A DNA stretch of 64,000 bases from JAQBQH01 sp035607415 (lineage in GTDB: Bacteria; Myxococcota_A; Polyangia; Palsa-1104), in contig DATNAQ010000110.1 in NCBI GenBank assembly GCA_035607415.1, forward strand, positions 1 to 64,000, in the 5' to 3' direction. A model generated the notes under the pieces. The model saw only the letters and a program-made list of their open reading frames with translations, did not search any database and had not been told where the DNA came from. Every line of letters starts with the position of its first letter. The first letter of the stretch is position 1. The position numbers and the translations under genes were made by a program. Shown here in pieces: positions 1 through 8,609 of this stretch.

Positions 1-7
1 GAGGGTT

Positions 8-1300
8 TTGGCGTCAGGACTCATGGCAGCGACGCTGAGCTTGGGGATCGCGGCCTGCGACGACGACACGAGCAGCGGCACAGGCGACATGGCCGTCGGC
101 GCGGACATGAGCGCCGGCGTCGACATGACGATGGAAGGCGCCGCCGGCATCGGCCAGATCGTGCTCGCCGACGTCGTCGGCACGGTCTACACGACGGGCG
201 CGACGCCGGTGGCGCCGCGCACCCACTCGCTCCTAGCGATCGCGAGCTTGCCGGTCGTGGTGCCGACGAGCGATGCGTCGTCGAACCTGAATCTCGCGCC
301 GCCGAGCGGCTGCACCATCAATCGCTTCAGCGCGACCAACGTCCCGACGTCGGATGGTGACGCCGGCACGGTTACCATTACGGGCTGGAATACGAACGTC
401 ATCGGCGTCAGCGGCGTGACCGGCACGGCCTCGGCGGGCGCGTCGATGTCACCGATCGAGTGCGTGCGCGGCGGCATGTTCAATCGCTACGGCTGCGGCT
501 TCAGCGGCACCGCGAGCCCCGACGGCGGCGGCGATGGGATGACGACGGGCAGCGTCGTGTTCCCGCTCATCAAGCACAAGCTCGTCGATACGACGACCGG
601 CTTGACCGTCACGACGTTCCCGGACTGGCCGTACGGCGATGCCCTCTGCGTCCCGCGCACGATCGGCACCACGCCCTGCCCACCGGCAGGCGCGACGACG
701 TGCGCGATCGTCGCGTGCGAGCAGTCGCCGATCCTCATCGGCGCGTCGAACATCACGCAAACGATCGGCGGCGGCGCCGACTATCCGATGAAGACGCAGA
801 TGATCGGCAGCAAGGACAATCCTGACGCGGGCGCGAGCGAGTTCCCGCAGCCGGTCTACCTGATCAGCGTCAAGCAGGGTGGCGGCGAGCTGGCGGGCAC
901 CGACCCGATCACGATGGGTCCGAGCTTGTCGATGGCGGATGGCGCGATCGATCCGACCAAGGCGATGACGATCACCTACTCGTGCGATGCGAGCACGACG
1001 CCTGGCGGCGGCTGCGCCGGCAGCGGTGACCTGGCGGCCCTGCTCATCACCACGAGCGAGCACCCGCGCGACTCGTTTGCGCTGCCGTCGGCGGCGTCGG
1101 GGTCGGGCGAGTGCATCGCGGCCGTCACTTCGGGCTCGGTCATGATCGCGGCGAACCAGCTCACCGCGCTCGTCGGCGGCCAGACCGGCGGCTCGTTCCA
1201 GATGGCGCTGGCGCGCCTGCGCCTCATCGCCATGCAGGACGGCAACCATCTGACCGCGTTCGGCGGCGGCATGGGCGTCTTCGGCTTCACCAACCAGTAG
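8..1300 (+). CDS. Putative lipoprotein of unknown function, possibly 5'-truncated
   Basis: The N-terminus is hydrophobic and ends in a lipobox-like IAAC, so the mature protein would begin at about Cys17 counted from the TTG at position 8 and be lipid-anchored. A short Asp/Met/Gly linker (GDMAVGADMSAGVDM) follows, like linkers in other lipoproteins of this window. The remaining ~380 residues are rich in Gly, Thr and Ser with scattered Cys, which fits an exported disulfide-bonded protein. I recognise no family. The frame stays open to the left edge of the window (codons for Arg and Val precede the TTG), so the true start may lie outside. An intrinsic terminator follows directly, so this is the last gene of its transcript. 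Confidence 0.7.
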   Translation: MASGLMAATLSLGIAACDDDTSSGTGDMAVGADMSAGVDMTMEGAAGIGQIVLADVVGTVYTTGATPVAPRTHSLLAIASLPVVVPTSDASSNLNLAPPSGCTINRFSATNVPTSDGDAGTVTITGWNTNVIGVSGVTGTASAGASMSPIECVRGGMFNRYGCGFSGTASPDGGGDGMTTGSVVFPLIKHKLVDTTTGLTVTTFPDWPYGDALCVPRTIGTTPCPPAGATTCAIVACEQSPILIGASNITQTIGGGADYPMKTQMIGSKDNPDAGASEFPQPVYLISVKQGGGELAGTDPITMGPSLSMADGAIDPTKAMTITYSCDASTTPGGGCAGSGDLAALLITTSEHPRDSFALPSAASGSGECIAAVTSGSVMIAANQLTALVGGQTGGSFQMALARLRLIAMQDGNHLTAFGGGMGVFGFTNQ

Positions 1301-1306
1301 CCTCAC

Positions 1307-1344
1307 GGCCGCGCCGTCCATCGGCGGCGCGGCCTTTCTTCTTT
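1307..1344 (+). terminator. Intrinsic terminator after the first lipoprotein gene
   Basis: A perfect 10-bp GC stem (GGCCGCGCCG paired with CGGCGCGGCC) has an 8-base loop and is followed at once by the T-rich run TTTCTTCTTT. It lies 7 bases after the stop codon. This is the clearest factor-independent terminator in the window. Confidence 0.85.
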
Positions 1345-1375
1345 CCCTCTCGAATCCCGGTAGTATCGAAACCGC

Positions 1376-2032
1376 ATGAACGTGCAGGTTCTCTATTTTG
1401 CGGTGGTGCGCGAGCGGCTGGGGCGTGATGCCGAGGAGCTGGAGCTCGCGGCGCCGGCGACGGCGGATGACGCGTGGCGGGAGTTGGAGCGGCGGCATCC
1501 GGAGCTGGCGTCGCTCCGGGCCGTGGTGAAGCTGGCGGTGAACGAGGAGTTTGTCGGCGGCGATCGCAGGCTGGCGGAGGGGGATGTGATTGCGATCATT
1601 CCGCCTGTCGCCGGCGGATCCGGGTGTTTTCGCGTGAGCGACGAGGCGCTGTCGCTCGACGAGGTGCTGCGGGCGGTCTCGGCGCACGAGCAGGGCGGGG
1701 TCGTGACGTTTACCGGCGTCGTGCGCAGCCAGAGCCACGGCAAGCGCATCGTGCGGCTGGAGTACGAGGCGTATCGCACGATGGCCGAGCGGAAGCTGGA
1801 GGAGATCGGCGTCGCGTGCGCGCAGGAGTTCGGGGCGCGCGTGGCCATCGTGCATCGCGTGGGCAAGCTCGCCGTCGGCGAGCTCGCGGTGGTGATCGCG
1901 GCGTCGGCGCCGCATCGCGCGGCGGCGTTCGACGCGTGCCGCGCCGCCATCGATCGGCTCAAGGAGTCGGTGCCGATCTGGAAGAAGGAAATCGCCGAAG
2001 ACGGCGAGGAGTGGATCGGGCTCGGTCCGTAA
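1376..2032 (+). CDS. moaD-moaE: MoaD-MoaE fusion, molybdopterin synthase
   Basis: Molybdopterin synthase inserts the dithiolene sulfurs into precursor Z during molybdenum cofactor synthesis. Here the small sulfur-carrier subunit (MoaD-like, residues ~1-81) and the catalytic subunit (MoaE-like, ~85-218) are one polypeptide. The MoaD part ends in IPPVAGG, the Gly-Gly normally thiocarboxylated at a free C-terminus, but here it is followed directly by Ser-Gly-Cys. The MoaE part keeps the catalytic lysine region LKESVPIWKKE. Related fusions such as mycobacterial MoaX are thought to be cleaved after the Gly-Gly; that this also happens here is inference. No other cofactor genes are nearby. The gene lies between two terminators and so is probably monocistronic. 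A TAGTAT hexamer sits 9 bases before the ATG. Confidence 0.93.
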   Translation: MNVQVLYFAVVRERLGRDAEELELAAPATADDAWRELERRHPELASLRAVVKLAVNEEFVGGDRRLAEGDVIAIIPPVAGGSGCFRVSDEALSLDEVLRAVSAHEQGGVVTFTGVVRSQSHGKRIVRLEYEAYRTMAERKLEEIGVACAQEFGARVAIVHRVGKLAVGELAVVIAASAPHRAAAFDACRAAIDRLKESVPIWKKEIAEDGEEWIGLGP

Positions 2033-2102
2033 TTGCGCCGGGCCGTAAGTATGCGACGCCCGAGAATCGCGCAGTAGCCGACGCAATCGCGCCCACCAAA
2101 CG

Positions 2103-2122
2103 ATCGTCCGGAGACGATTTTT
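2103..2122 (+). terminator. Intrinsic terminator after the moaD-moaE fusion
   Basis: A six-bp stem, ATCGTC with GACGAT, closes a CGGA tetraloop and runs into TTTT, about 70 bases after the stop codon. A second, GC-rich imperfect inverted repeat (CGCGCGGAGT/ACTCCTGCGCG, ~2123-2151) lies between it and the next gene. Confidence 0.65.
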
Positions 2123-2192
2123 CGCGCGGAGTAGCAACTCCTGCGCGCGTTCGCCGAAAACCTCTTTGAAGCACCAACGCGAGGGGGACTCG

Positions 2193-3530
2193 ATGGCGAA
2201 GCGGCGCAGTGAAGACCGGCGCACTGAGGACGTCGGTGCACCGAAACAGGAGCAGCGGAAGGCGCGCACCGCGCCCGTCGATGACGAAGGCAAGTTCGGA
2301 CGCATGGCGCTCATCTTCTCCGACGGGCGGCGCTACTCGCTGGAGCGCGCGACCGTCATCGGCAGCGACGACGGCGTCGACGTGCGGCTCGACGATCCGT
2401 GCGTCTCGCGCCGCCATTGTGTGATCGAGCCGACCGAGGAGCGCGTGATCGTGCGCGACCTGGCCTCGACGAACGGGACGCTGCTCAACGGCGTGCGCGT
2501 GCCGACGGCGGAGCTGCGGCCGGGGCTGGTGCTGACGCTCGGCAACACGCGGCTGCGCATCGCCATGGACAGCAAGATCGACGCGGAGATCGTCGGCGAG
2601 TCGGCGCCGATGCAGCGGATGCGCACCGAGATCGCGCGGCTGGCGGCGGTACCGATGCCGGTCCTGATCATCGGCGAGACCGGGACGGGCAAGGAGCTGG
2701 TGGCGCGCGCGCTGCACGATCAGAGCGGGCGGCGCGGGGCGTTCATCGCGGTCAACTGTGGGTCGTTGCCGAAGGATCTGATCGAGAGCGAGATGTTCGG
2801 GCACGAGCGCGGCGCGTTCACCGGCGCGGACTGCAAGCGCATCGGATTCTTTCAGGCGGCTGATCACGGCACGCTGTTTCTCGACGAGATCGGCGAGCTG
2901 CCGGAGGCGCTGCAGACGCGGCTTCTGCGCGTGCTGGAGAGCGGCGTGGTGCGGCCCGTCGGCGCGACCAAGGAGACGACGGTGAACGTGCGCGTGGTGG
3001 CGGCGACGCATGTCGACCTCGAGCGCGCGGCGCAGATGGGGACGTTTCGTGCCGACCTCTATTTCCGACTTGCGGCGGCGCGCGTCGACACGCCGTCGTT
3101 GCGCACGCGCCGCTCGGACATTCCGCTGCTCGTCGAGCGTGTGATGCAGGACGAGGCGGCGATCGGGCATCGCTGCCGGCTCTCGGCGGACGCGATGGCG
3201 GAGCTGATGGAGCATTCGTGGCCGGGCAACGTGCGCGAGCTGAAGAACGTGCTGCGGCGGGCGGCGGCCCTCGGCAACGCCGTGCTCGAGCCGTGCGATC
3301 TGGCGCTCGGCGAGGCGTGGCTCAACGGCGAGGACGACGTGGTGGCCATCGGCGGGCAGACGTTCGAGCAGATCGAGAAGGAGATCCTGTCGCGCGCGGT
3401 GCGGCGCTGCGACGGCAACCAGCGCGAGGCGGCCGGGCAGCTCGACATTCCGCGCTCGACGCTGAACGACAAGCTGCGGCGCTATCGCATCGATCCGAAG
3501 GAGATGCGGCGGCGGCCGAAGAAACGCTAG
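2193..3530 (+). CDS. FHA-domain sigma-54 transcriptional activator
   Basis: Bacterial enhancer-binding protein in which an N-terminal forkhead-associated domain replaces the usual receiver, so it probably responds to Ser/Thr phosphorylation. The FHA domain (residues ~35-125) has SRRHCVIE and STNGTLLNG. The AAA+ domain (~130-370) has Walker A GETGTGKE at 161-168, an intact GAFTGA sigma-54 contact loop at 207-212, and Walker B GTLFLDEIGEL. The C-terminus carries a Fis-type helix-turn-helix (NQREAAGQLDIPRSTLNDKL). The start is the ATG after GAGGGGG at 2181, not an in-frame TTG 27 bases upstream that lacks a good ribosome-binding site. It converges on the type II secretion operon, whose own regulator is also a sigma-54 activator; a link between them is only possible. 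FHA-type activators are common in myxobacteria. Confidence 0.93.
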   Translation: MAKRRSEDRRTEDVGAPKQEQRKARTAPVDDEGKFGRMALIFSDGRRYSLERATVIGSDDGVDVRLDDPCVSRRHCVIEPTEERVIVRDLASTNGTLLNGVRVPTAELRPGLVLTLGNTRLRIAMDSKIDAEIVGESAPMQRMRTEIARLAAVPMPVLIIGETGTGKELVARALHDQSGRRGAFIAVNCGSLPKDLIESEMFGHERGAFTGADCKRIGFFQAADHGTLFLDEIGELPEALQTRLLRVLESGVVRPVGATKETTVNVRVVAATHVDLERAAQMGTFRADLYFRLAAARVDTPSLRTRRSDIPLLVERVMQDEAAIGHRCRLSADAMAELMEHSWPGNVRELKNVLRRAAALGNAVLEPCDLALGEAWLNGEDDVVAIGGQTFEQIEKEILSRAVRRCDGNQREAAGQLDIPRSTLNDKLRRYRIDPKEMRRRPKKR

Positions 3531-3563
3531 CCTAGCGGCGAACGCGAACGCGGGGGGCGGCAG

Positions 3564-4955
3564 CTACTCGTTCTTGGCGGGCGGCGGCGTCGCCTCGGAG
3601 GGCTCGGCGCGCAGCGTGCGCAGCGCAGGCGGCGGCGGGACTCCGGACGGCGGCGGCGCCACCTCGGTGCCACCACCGGGTGGCGGAGTCGCCGGCGACG
3701 GCGCCGCGAAGCCGCCCGACGGCGACGCGCCCGACGGCGACGCGCCCGACGGAGCGGCCGCGCCCGACGGCGGCGTCGACGGCTGCGGCTCGGGCTGCGC
3801 GACGGGCGGCGGGGGCGGCGGGGGCGCAACCACCGGCTGGCTCACCACCGGCGGCGTCGGCAGCCGCGGCGACGGCATGGGCGGCGTCGGCGTCGCCGAC
3901 ACCGACGGCTCGTTGCTCGTGGTCACGCCGAACGGCGGATCCTTCGATGGCAGGAAGAACATCGACGTGAGCGGCCCGGTCATCTGGATCCCGAGATACC
4001 CGTCGCTGCGCTTGGCCGTGCCGGCCATCGAATTGACCAGCAGCTCGAGCGTCGGCTCGCGCTTGAGCAGCGCCTCCGACGGACGGAACTTCAGGTACGC
4101 GTGCATCTGGGACATGCCGATCGGATCGTGCAGCTCGAGGTAGCCGTCGAGCGAGGCGTCGCCGTCGGCAGAGTGCAGGCGCACGCCTTCGAAGCGCGCC
4201 TTGCCCTTGTCGATCACGATCTGGCCCGACAGCTTGCCGAGCCGGATGCGCGGCACCGTCAGCCCCGCCGCCAGGAACGGATCGCCCGGCACCGTCAGCT
4301 TGGCCTTGCCGTCGCCGATCGAGATGTCCTCGATGTCGACGTCGATGGTGCCGTTGGCGTTGGCGATGAGGTTCTTGGGCACGGTGACGTCGAGCTTGCC
4401 CGAGACCGTGCCGTCGACGGGCAGCCCGCCGAACGATTGCTGGATGCCGGGCACGCCGTTGAGCACGAGCTTCTCGATGTCGACGTCGACCTTCGACCCG
4501 TCGCTGTTGCCCGAGACGTGCCCGTCGACGCTGCCCGACAGCGCATGCGCCAGGAACGAGTAGCTCGGCCGCCCGAACAGCGTCGAGAACAGGCCGAGCC
4601 GCACGCGCACGTCATCGATGATGTAGCGCGCCGGCTTCTCGCCCGGCGTCAGCGGCCGCGTGCGCAGGACGATGTCCTTGGCCCGAAAGCCGAGCCCGGT
4701 GAACATCTTCATGGTCAGCTCGCCGATCTGCACGTCCATGCCGATGGCCAGCGGCTGCCCGCTCATCACGTCGGCCGACAGCGCCGTCTCCAGGCGATCC
4801 TTGACTCGCTCGCGCGGCACCGACCAGTAGAACGCCAGGAGCGCCACGAACAGCGCGAAGATCGGATAGCCGGCGTAGGTGGCGAGCTTGCGCTGCCGCG
4901 GCGTCAGCTCGATGCGGCCCAGCCGATCGGCGATCGCTTGCAGGCGCGGGTTCAT
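3564..4955 (-). CDS. gspN: Type II secretion system protein GspN
   Basis: Last gene of the secretion operon. A single N-terminal membrane helix (residues ~25-45, YAGYPIFALFVALLAFYW) is followed by a periplasmic beta-rich body of ~270 residues with AsmA/GspN-like strands (VDVDIEKLVLNG, GTVSGKLDVTVPK). A ~115-residue C-terminal tail of Pro, Ala, Ser and Gly follows, including tandem ASPSG units encoded by a 15-bp repeat near 3714-3750. The start is the ATG overlapping the gspM stop (ATGA); an upstream in-frame start would lie inside gspM. Known GspN proteins sit in the inner membrane and their exact role is unclear. The long Pro-rich tail is unusual for the family. Confidence 0.8.
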   Translation of the reverse strand: MNPRLQAIADRLGRIELTPRQRKLATYAGYPIFALFVALLAFYWSVPRERVKDRLETALSADVMSGQPLAIGMDVQIGELTMKMFTGLGFRAKDIVLRTRPLTPGEKPARYIIDDVRVRLGLFSTLFGRPSYSFLAHALSGSVDGHVSGNSDGSKVDVDIEKLVLNGVPGIQQSFGGLPVDGTVSGKLDVTVPKNLIANANGTIDVDIEDISIGDGKAKLTVPGDPFLAAGLTVPRIRLGKLSGQIVIDKGKARFEGVRLHSADGDASLDGYLELHDPIGMSQMHAYLKFRPSEALLKREPTLELLVNSMAGTAKRSDGYLGIQMTGPLTSMFFLPSKDPPFGVTTSNEPSVSATPTPPMPSPRLPTPPVVSQPVVAPPPPPPPVAQPEPQPSTPPSGAAAPSGASPSGASPSGGFAAPSPATPPPGGGTEVAPPPSGVPPPPALRTLRAEPSEATPPPAKNE

Positions 4956-5530
4956 GACTTGTCCTTCTTGGCGCCGGGCTTCTCGCGCTCCCACGTCGCC
5001 ACCGACATCTCGACGTCGAACTGCTCGTGCTTGTCGTCGCGCGTGCGTACGTCGAGCGACGTGGTCACCACCAGCGACTTGCCGGTCTCGATCGCCTTCA
5101 TGAACTTGGTGAGCTGCTCGAGCGTGACCGCGTGCAGCCGCAGATCGACCGTCTGCTGCACGAACTTCTTGCCCGCCGCCGCCGGCGGCCGCGGCGTCGA
5201 CTCGGGGATCTCGACGCCCGCCTCCTTCGCCGCCTCCTCGAGGTAGCGCTGCATCTGCACCGGCTGCCCGCCGAGGCGCGTCTCCATCTGCGACGCCTTG
5301 GCCTTGAGGCGCAGGTAGCTGTCGCGCTGCGTGTCGAGATCGCGCAGCGCCTGGCGCATGTCGGTGTTGCGCTCCTCCATCGACGACAGTCCGTCGGTGA
5401 TGAGGAAGCCCACGATGAGCGTGACCATGATGACGAAGGTGATGCCCATGGCGCCGACCATCGTGCGCTCGCGCTGCGACAGCCGCTCCCAGCGGTCGCG
5501 AAGTGCCTGCATTCTGTCATTCAACGTCAT
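4952..5530 (-). CDS. gspM: Type II secretion system protein GspM
   Basis: 192-residue bitopic inner-membrane protein. A basic cytoplasmic N-terminus (~20 residues) is followed by a transmembrane helix at ~27-46 (GAMGITFVIMVTLIVGFLI), a predicted coiled coil (~50-90) and a ferredoxin-like periplasmic domain. GspM dimerises with GspL in the assembly platform. The assignment rests on size, topology and position between gspL and gspN, because the family is poorly conserved. It ends in an ATGA overlap with gspN. Confidence 0.78.
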   Translation of the reverse strand: MTLNDRMQALRDRWERLSQRERTMVGAMGITFVIMVTLIVGFLITDGLSSMEERNTDMRQALRDLDTQRDSYLRLKAKASQMETRLGGQPVQMQRYLEEAAKEAGVEIPESTPRPPAAAGKKFVQQTVDLRLHAVTLEQLTKFMKAIETGKSLVVTTSLDVRTRDDKHEQFDVEMSVATWEREKPGAKKDKS

Positions 5531-5543
5531 GACGCTCGCTCCC

Positions 5544-7217
5544 TCACGGACACGTCGTGGCGATGGTGAGATCGAACTGTTTGAGCTCGCGCGGCTGCGG
5601 CTTCTCGCCCGTGGCCGGCGGGTCGCCCGACGGCGGCGCCGTCACCGACGAGATCTTGCCCTTCTCCGGCGTCTCGAAGCACTCGATCTTGTCGAGCTCC
5701 GCCGCCAGGTCGTCGACCTGCGACGCGGTTTCGACGGTGCCTTTCATATAGATCTTTTTTGGCTTTATTTCGAGCTCCGTAATATCGAGTTTTCCCTTAT
5801 CGCCCGGTGGGACGTGGCGCGAGATCTCGTCGAGGATGTCATAAGCGGTCATCGTCGGCACCGGCGGAAATCCGCCCTTGGGCCCGCTGTGCAGCTCCTC
5901 CGACACCGCCTTGCCGTCGATGCGCGCCTCGCCGAACAGCTCGATGGTCTGCTTGCGCAGGCGCGTCTCCAGCGCCTCGCCCTCCTTGCGCAACCCGCGC
6001 AGCGACGCGGCGGCGTTGATCGCCGCGAAGGCGAGGATGGCCAGCACCGCGGCGGCGAGATACCCCGACTTGCCGCGCAGGTACGAATAGTCGGTGCGAT
6101 AGGCCAGATCCGACTTGCGCAGGTTGACCTGCGGCACCGGCGCAGCCGCGGCCAGCGCCAACCCGAGGGCCTGCGCCGGCAGCTCGAGCGCGACCATGCC
6201 CTCGCCCGCGCGCGCCCGCTCGGCCATCGCCGGATCGAGGAACGGATCGTCGGCGATGAGCCCGAGGCGCGCCGACACCACGCCGAGCTCGGCCTCGACG
6301 TGCTCGACGAACCCTTGCAGGCGCGCCGCGCCGCCGGTGACGAGCACGCGGTCGGGCCCCGTCTCGCCCGCCGCGCGGTAGGCGGCGAGCGTCTGCTTGA
6401 GCTCGCGCATGAGCGGACGCAGCGCCTCGCGCACCACGGCGTCGACGCGCGCATGCGCCGGCGAGGCGAACGCGCTGCCCGGCGCGGCCAGGAACGCCTG
6501 CGCGTGCTTGGCGCTGATCGCGTCCTCCATCGACATGCGGAACTGATCGGAGATGGCGAGGGTGACGTCCTCGCCGCCGCGCGGGATCGAGCGCGCGAAC
6601 AGCACCGTCCCCGCGCGCACCACACAGACGTTGGTGTGCCGGTGGCCGAAGTCGACGATCGCCTGCGTCTCGCCCTCCCCGCCCGCGCCGTCGCCGGCGA
6701 AGGCATGGCCGCGCAGCGCCGCGTACGAGAGCGCGGCGGCGCCGATGACGCGCGGCTCGGCGCCGATGGCCGCCAGCGCGTCGACGCGCTCCTTGACCGT
6801 CTCCTTCTGCGCCGCGACGGCGATGACGTTGGTCGTCGAGGTGCCGCCTTCGCCGAGGCGCGTCGTCGAGATGACGCTGTCGTAGACCAGCCCGTCGAGC
6901 TCGCCGAGGATCTGCGACTCGAGCTCGTAGCCGAGCACCTGCTCGATCTTCTTCGGGTCGGAGAACGGCATGGTCAGCAGGCGCAGCGTGGCCTCGCCGC
7001 CGAGCGAGGTGGCGAACATCTCCGCCTGCAGCTTCTCGTCGGCGATGAGCTCGGCCGCGGTGCGCGCCGCGCGCGCCAGGGCCGACTCGCCCTCGAGGGC
7101 AGGCAGGAGCGGCCGCTCGTAGAGCCCGGTGAGCTGCGACTGGCGGAAGCCGGCCGACAGCTCCGCGATCTTCACCGAGTAGGCCCCGAGATCGATTCCC
7201 AGAATCTTATGCGCCAT
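5544..7217 (-). CDS. gspL: Type II secretion system protein GspL (PilM-like)
   Basis: Inner-membrane platform protein that recruits the GspE ATPase. The cytoplasmic half (residues ~1-340) is an actin-like fold, with GIDLGAYSVKIAEL at the N-terminus, IVDFGHRHTNVCVV near the middle and VLVTGGAARLQGFVEHVE as the third nucleotide-site motif. It resembles PilM. One transmembrane helix follows at ~375-400 (YLAAAVLAILAFAAINAA), then a coiled coil and a ferredoxin-like periplasmic domain resembling PilN. The ATG starts 7 bases after the gspK stop. At 557 residues it is longer than proteobacterial GspL (~400), because it keeps a full PilM-like domain. Confidence 0.88.
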   Translation of the reverse strand: MAHKILGIDLGAYSVKIAELSAGFRQSQLTGLYERPLLPALEGESALARAARTAAELIADEKLQAEMFATSLGGEATLRLLTMPFSDPKKIEQVLGYELESQILGELDGLVYDSVISTTRLGEGGTSTTNVIAVAAQKETVKERVDALAAIGAEPRVIGAAALSYAALRGHAFAGDGAGGEGETQAIVDFGHRHTNVCVVRAGTVLFARSIPRGGEDVTLAISDQFRMSMEDAISAKHAQAFLAAPGSAFASPAHARVDAVVREALRPLMRELKQTLAAYRAAGETGPDRVLVTGGAARLQGFVEHVEAELGVVSARLGLIADDPFLDPAMAERARAGEGMVALELPAQALGLALAAAAPVPQVNLRKSDLAYRTDYSYLRGKSGYLAAAVLAILAFAAINAAASLRGLRKEGEALETRLRKQTIELFGEARIDGKAVSEELHSGPKGGFPPVPTMTAYDILDEISRHVPPGDKGKLDITELEIKPKKIYMKGTVETASQVDDLAAELDKIECFETPEKGKISSVTAPPSGDPPATGEKPQPRELKQFDLTIATTCP

Positions 7218-7223
7218 GTGTCG

Positions 7224-8609
7224 TCAGTCCTGCCGCCAGTAGACCCAGGTGCCCTTGAGGTCGTTGGGGTCGCCGCTGGTGGTGTTCTGGTTGACGTGCT
7301 CCGAATCCCAGATGCCGCGAATGTGAACCTCGATCTTCTTGTCCTTGGTGCGCTGGATTGTGCCGACCGCGTCGAGACGATAGATGCGCCGCGCCTGCAT
7401 CACCATCACCTGGTTGGCCTTGTTGACGTCGAGCTGGATGCCGAGCGCGCCGTTGCCGCTCGACGACGAGGACGACGACGAGTTGTTGGCGTTGCCGTTG
7501 CCGGTGGCCATGTTCTGCATCGCCTGCTCGGGGTTGTTGATGAAGTTGACGAGCTGCGTGACGTTCTGCACCACGGCGCCGCCGGTCATCTGCATGAGCG
7601 ACAACATCTTCTGCGCGATCGCCGCGACCTGCAGATCGTCGGTGAGCACCTGATTGTTCGGATCCTTGGCCGCGTAGCGGATGATGGCGGCCATGATCGG
7701 CCACTTCTCCGGCGGGATGGCGCCGACGTTGATCTGGCAGCCGCCGTAGACGGTGAACAGCTCGCCGAAGGTGCCCCAGAAGTTGTCGCCGACGCCGCGC
7801 ACGAGGTTGAGCTCCTCGAGCGTGTCGTAGAAGTTGTCGCGCGCCTTGTAGGGATCGCGCGAGCCGTCGTAGTTGTAAGCCTCGGCGCCGCCGCCCGTGC
7901 CTGACGAAGGCGCCTGCCCGCCCGGCAGCGTCACCATCGGCGCGAACTGCTGCGTGTCGAAGTCGGTCCAGTCGATGATGGCGCGCGCGGTCTCGTCGCG
8001 CTGCGCGATCTGTCCGTCGGAGTCGGGCCAGCCCCAGATGCGCCACGGCGGGTTCTCGTAGCGCGGCGGCCAGAAGAGCGCGGAGAGCAGGCCGTAGAGC
8101 GCCTGCGCCTGCTGCTGGTTGGGGTTGAGCCCGCCGCCGCAGTTGAGGTTGATGCGGCCGTCGTCGGAGGTCATGGTGACGTCGAAGGTGGCGCCCTTGC
8201 CGACGCCGAGGCCCTTCATCGTCGAGACGTCGATGCCGAGCAGCGCACCGAGGCCGGCGCGCTCGTCGGATTCGCCGCCGAACGCCTTCATGAGATAGGG
8301 GGCGAAGTCGGAGATCTGGATGTCGCCGACGAACTGGCGGTTCTTGTCGAGCACCGACTGCTGCACCTTGATGAGGAGGCGCGACAGCTGCATGCCCGAG
8401 CGCGCCAGATACTCGGCGCGCAAGGTGTCGCGCGCGTTGGCGGCGGCTTCGAGATCGACGCGCGCGTTGAACGAGAAGTCGCCGATGACGGCGCCGAGCA
8501 CCGCCAGCGTGACGGTGACGACGATGAGCGCGATGCCCGCCTGGCGGCGCCGACGCACGATCACCGGCCGGCGCAGACGTTGCCACAACTGTCGCAGGGC
8601 GCGGCTCAT
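7224..8609 (-). CDS. gspK: Type II secretion minor pseudopilin GspK
   Basis: Large minor pseudopilin that caps the pseudopilus tip with GspI and GspJ. The basic leader ends in RRQAG, followed by IALIVVTVTLAVLGAVIGDFSF, so the prepilin cleavage site is Gly|Ile and the position-5 Glu is absent, as is usual for GspK. The remaining ~430 residues contain the long inserted domain of the family and a serine run (NNSSSSSSSSGNG). The ATG overlaps the gspJ stop (ATGA). Much longer readings of this frame run on through gspJ and are not the gene. Confidence 0.9.
   Translation of the reverse strand: MSRALRQLWQRLRRPVIVRRRRQAGIALIVVTVTLAVLGAVIGDFSFNARVDLEAAANARDTLRAEYLARSGMQLSRLLIKVQQSVLDKNRQFVGDIQISDFAPYLMKAFGGESDERAGLGALLGIDVSTMKGLGVGKGATFDVTMTSDDGRINLNCGGGLNPNQQQAQALYGLLSALFWPPRYENPPWRIWGWPDSDGQIAQRDETARAIIDWTDFDTQQFAPMVTLPGGQAPSSGTGGGAEAYNYDGSRDPYKARDNFYDTLEELNLVRGVGDNFWGTFGELFTVYGGCQINVGAIPPEKWPIMAAIIRYAAKDPNNQVLTDDLQVAAIAQKMLSLMQMTGGAVVQNVTQLVNFINNPEQAMQNMATGNGNANNSSSSSSSSGNGALGIQLDVNKANQVMVMQARRIYRLDAVGTIQRTKDKKIEVHIRGIWDSEHVNQNTTSGDPNDLKGTWVYWRQD

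Noticed and set aside
449..2314. Long minus-strand open frame (621 codons) opposite the lipoprotein and moaD-moaE genes
   Set aside because: Arg/His/Ala-rich composition with no motif; it is the shadow of the real genes in GC-rich DNA.
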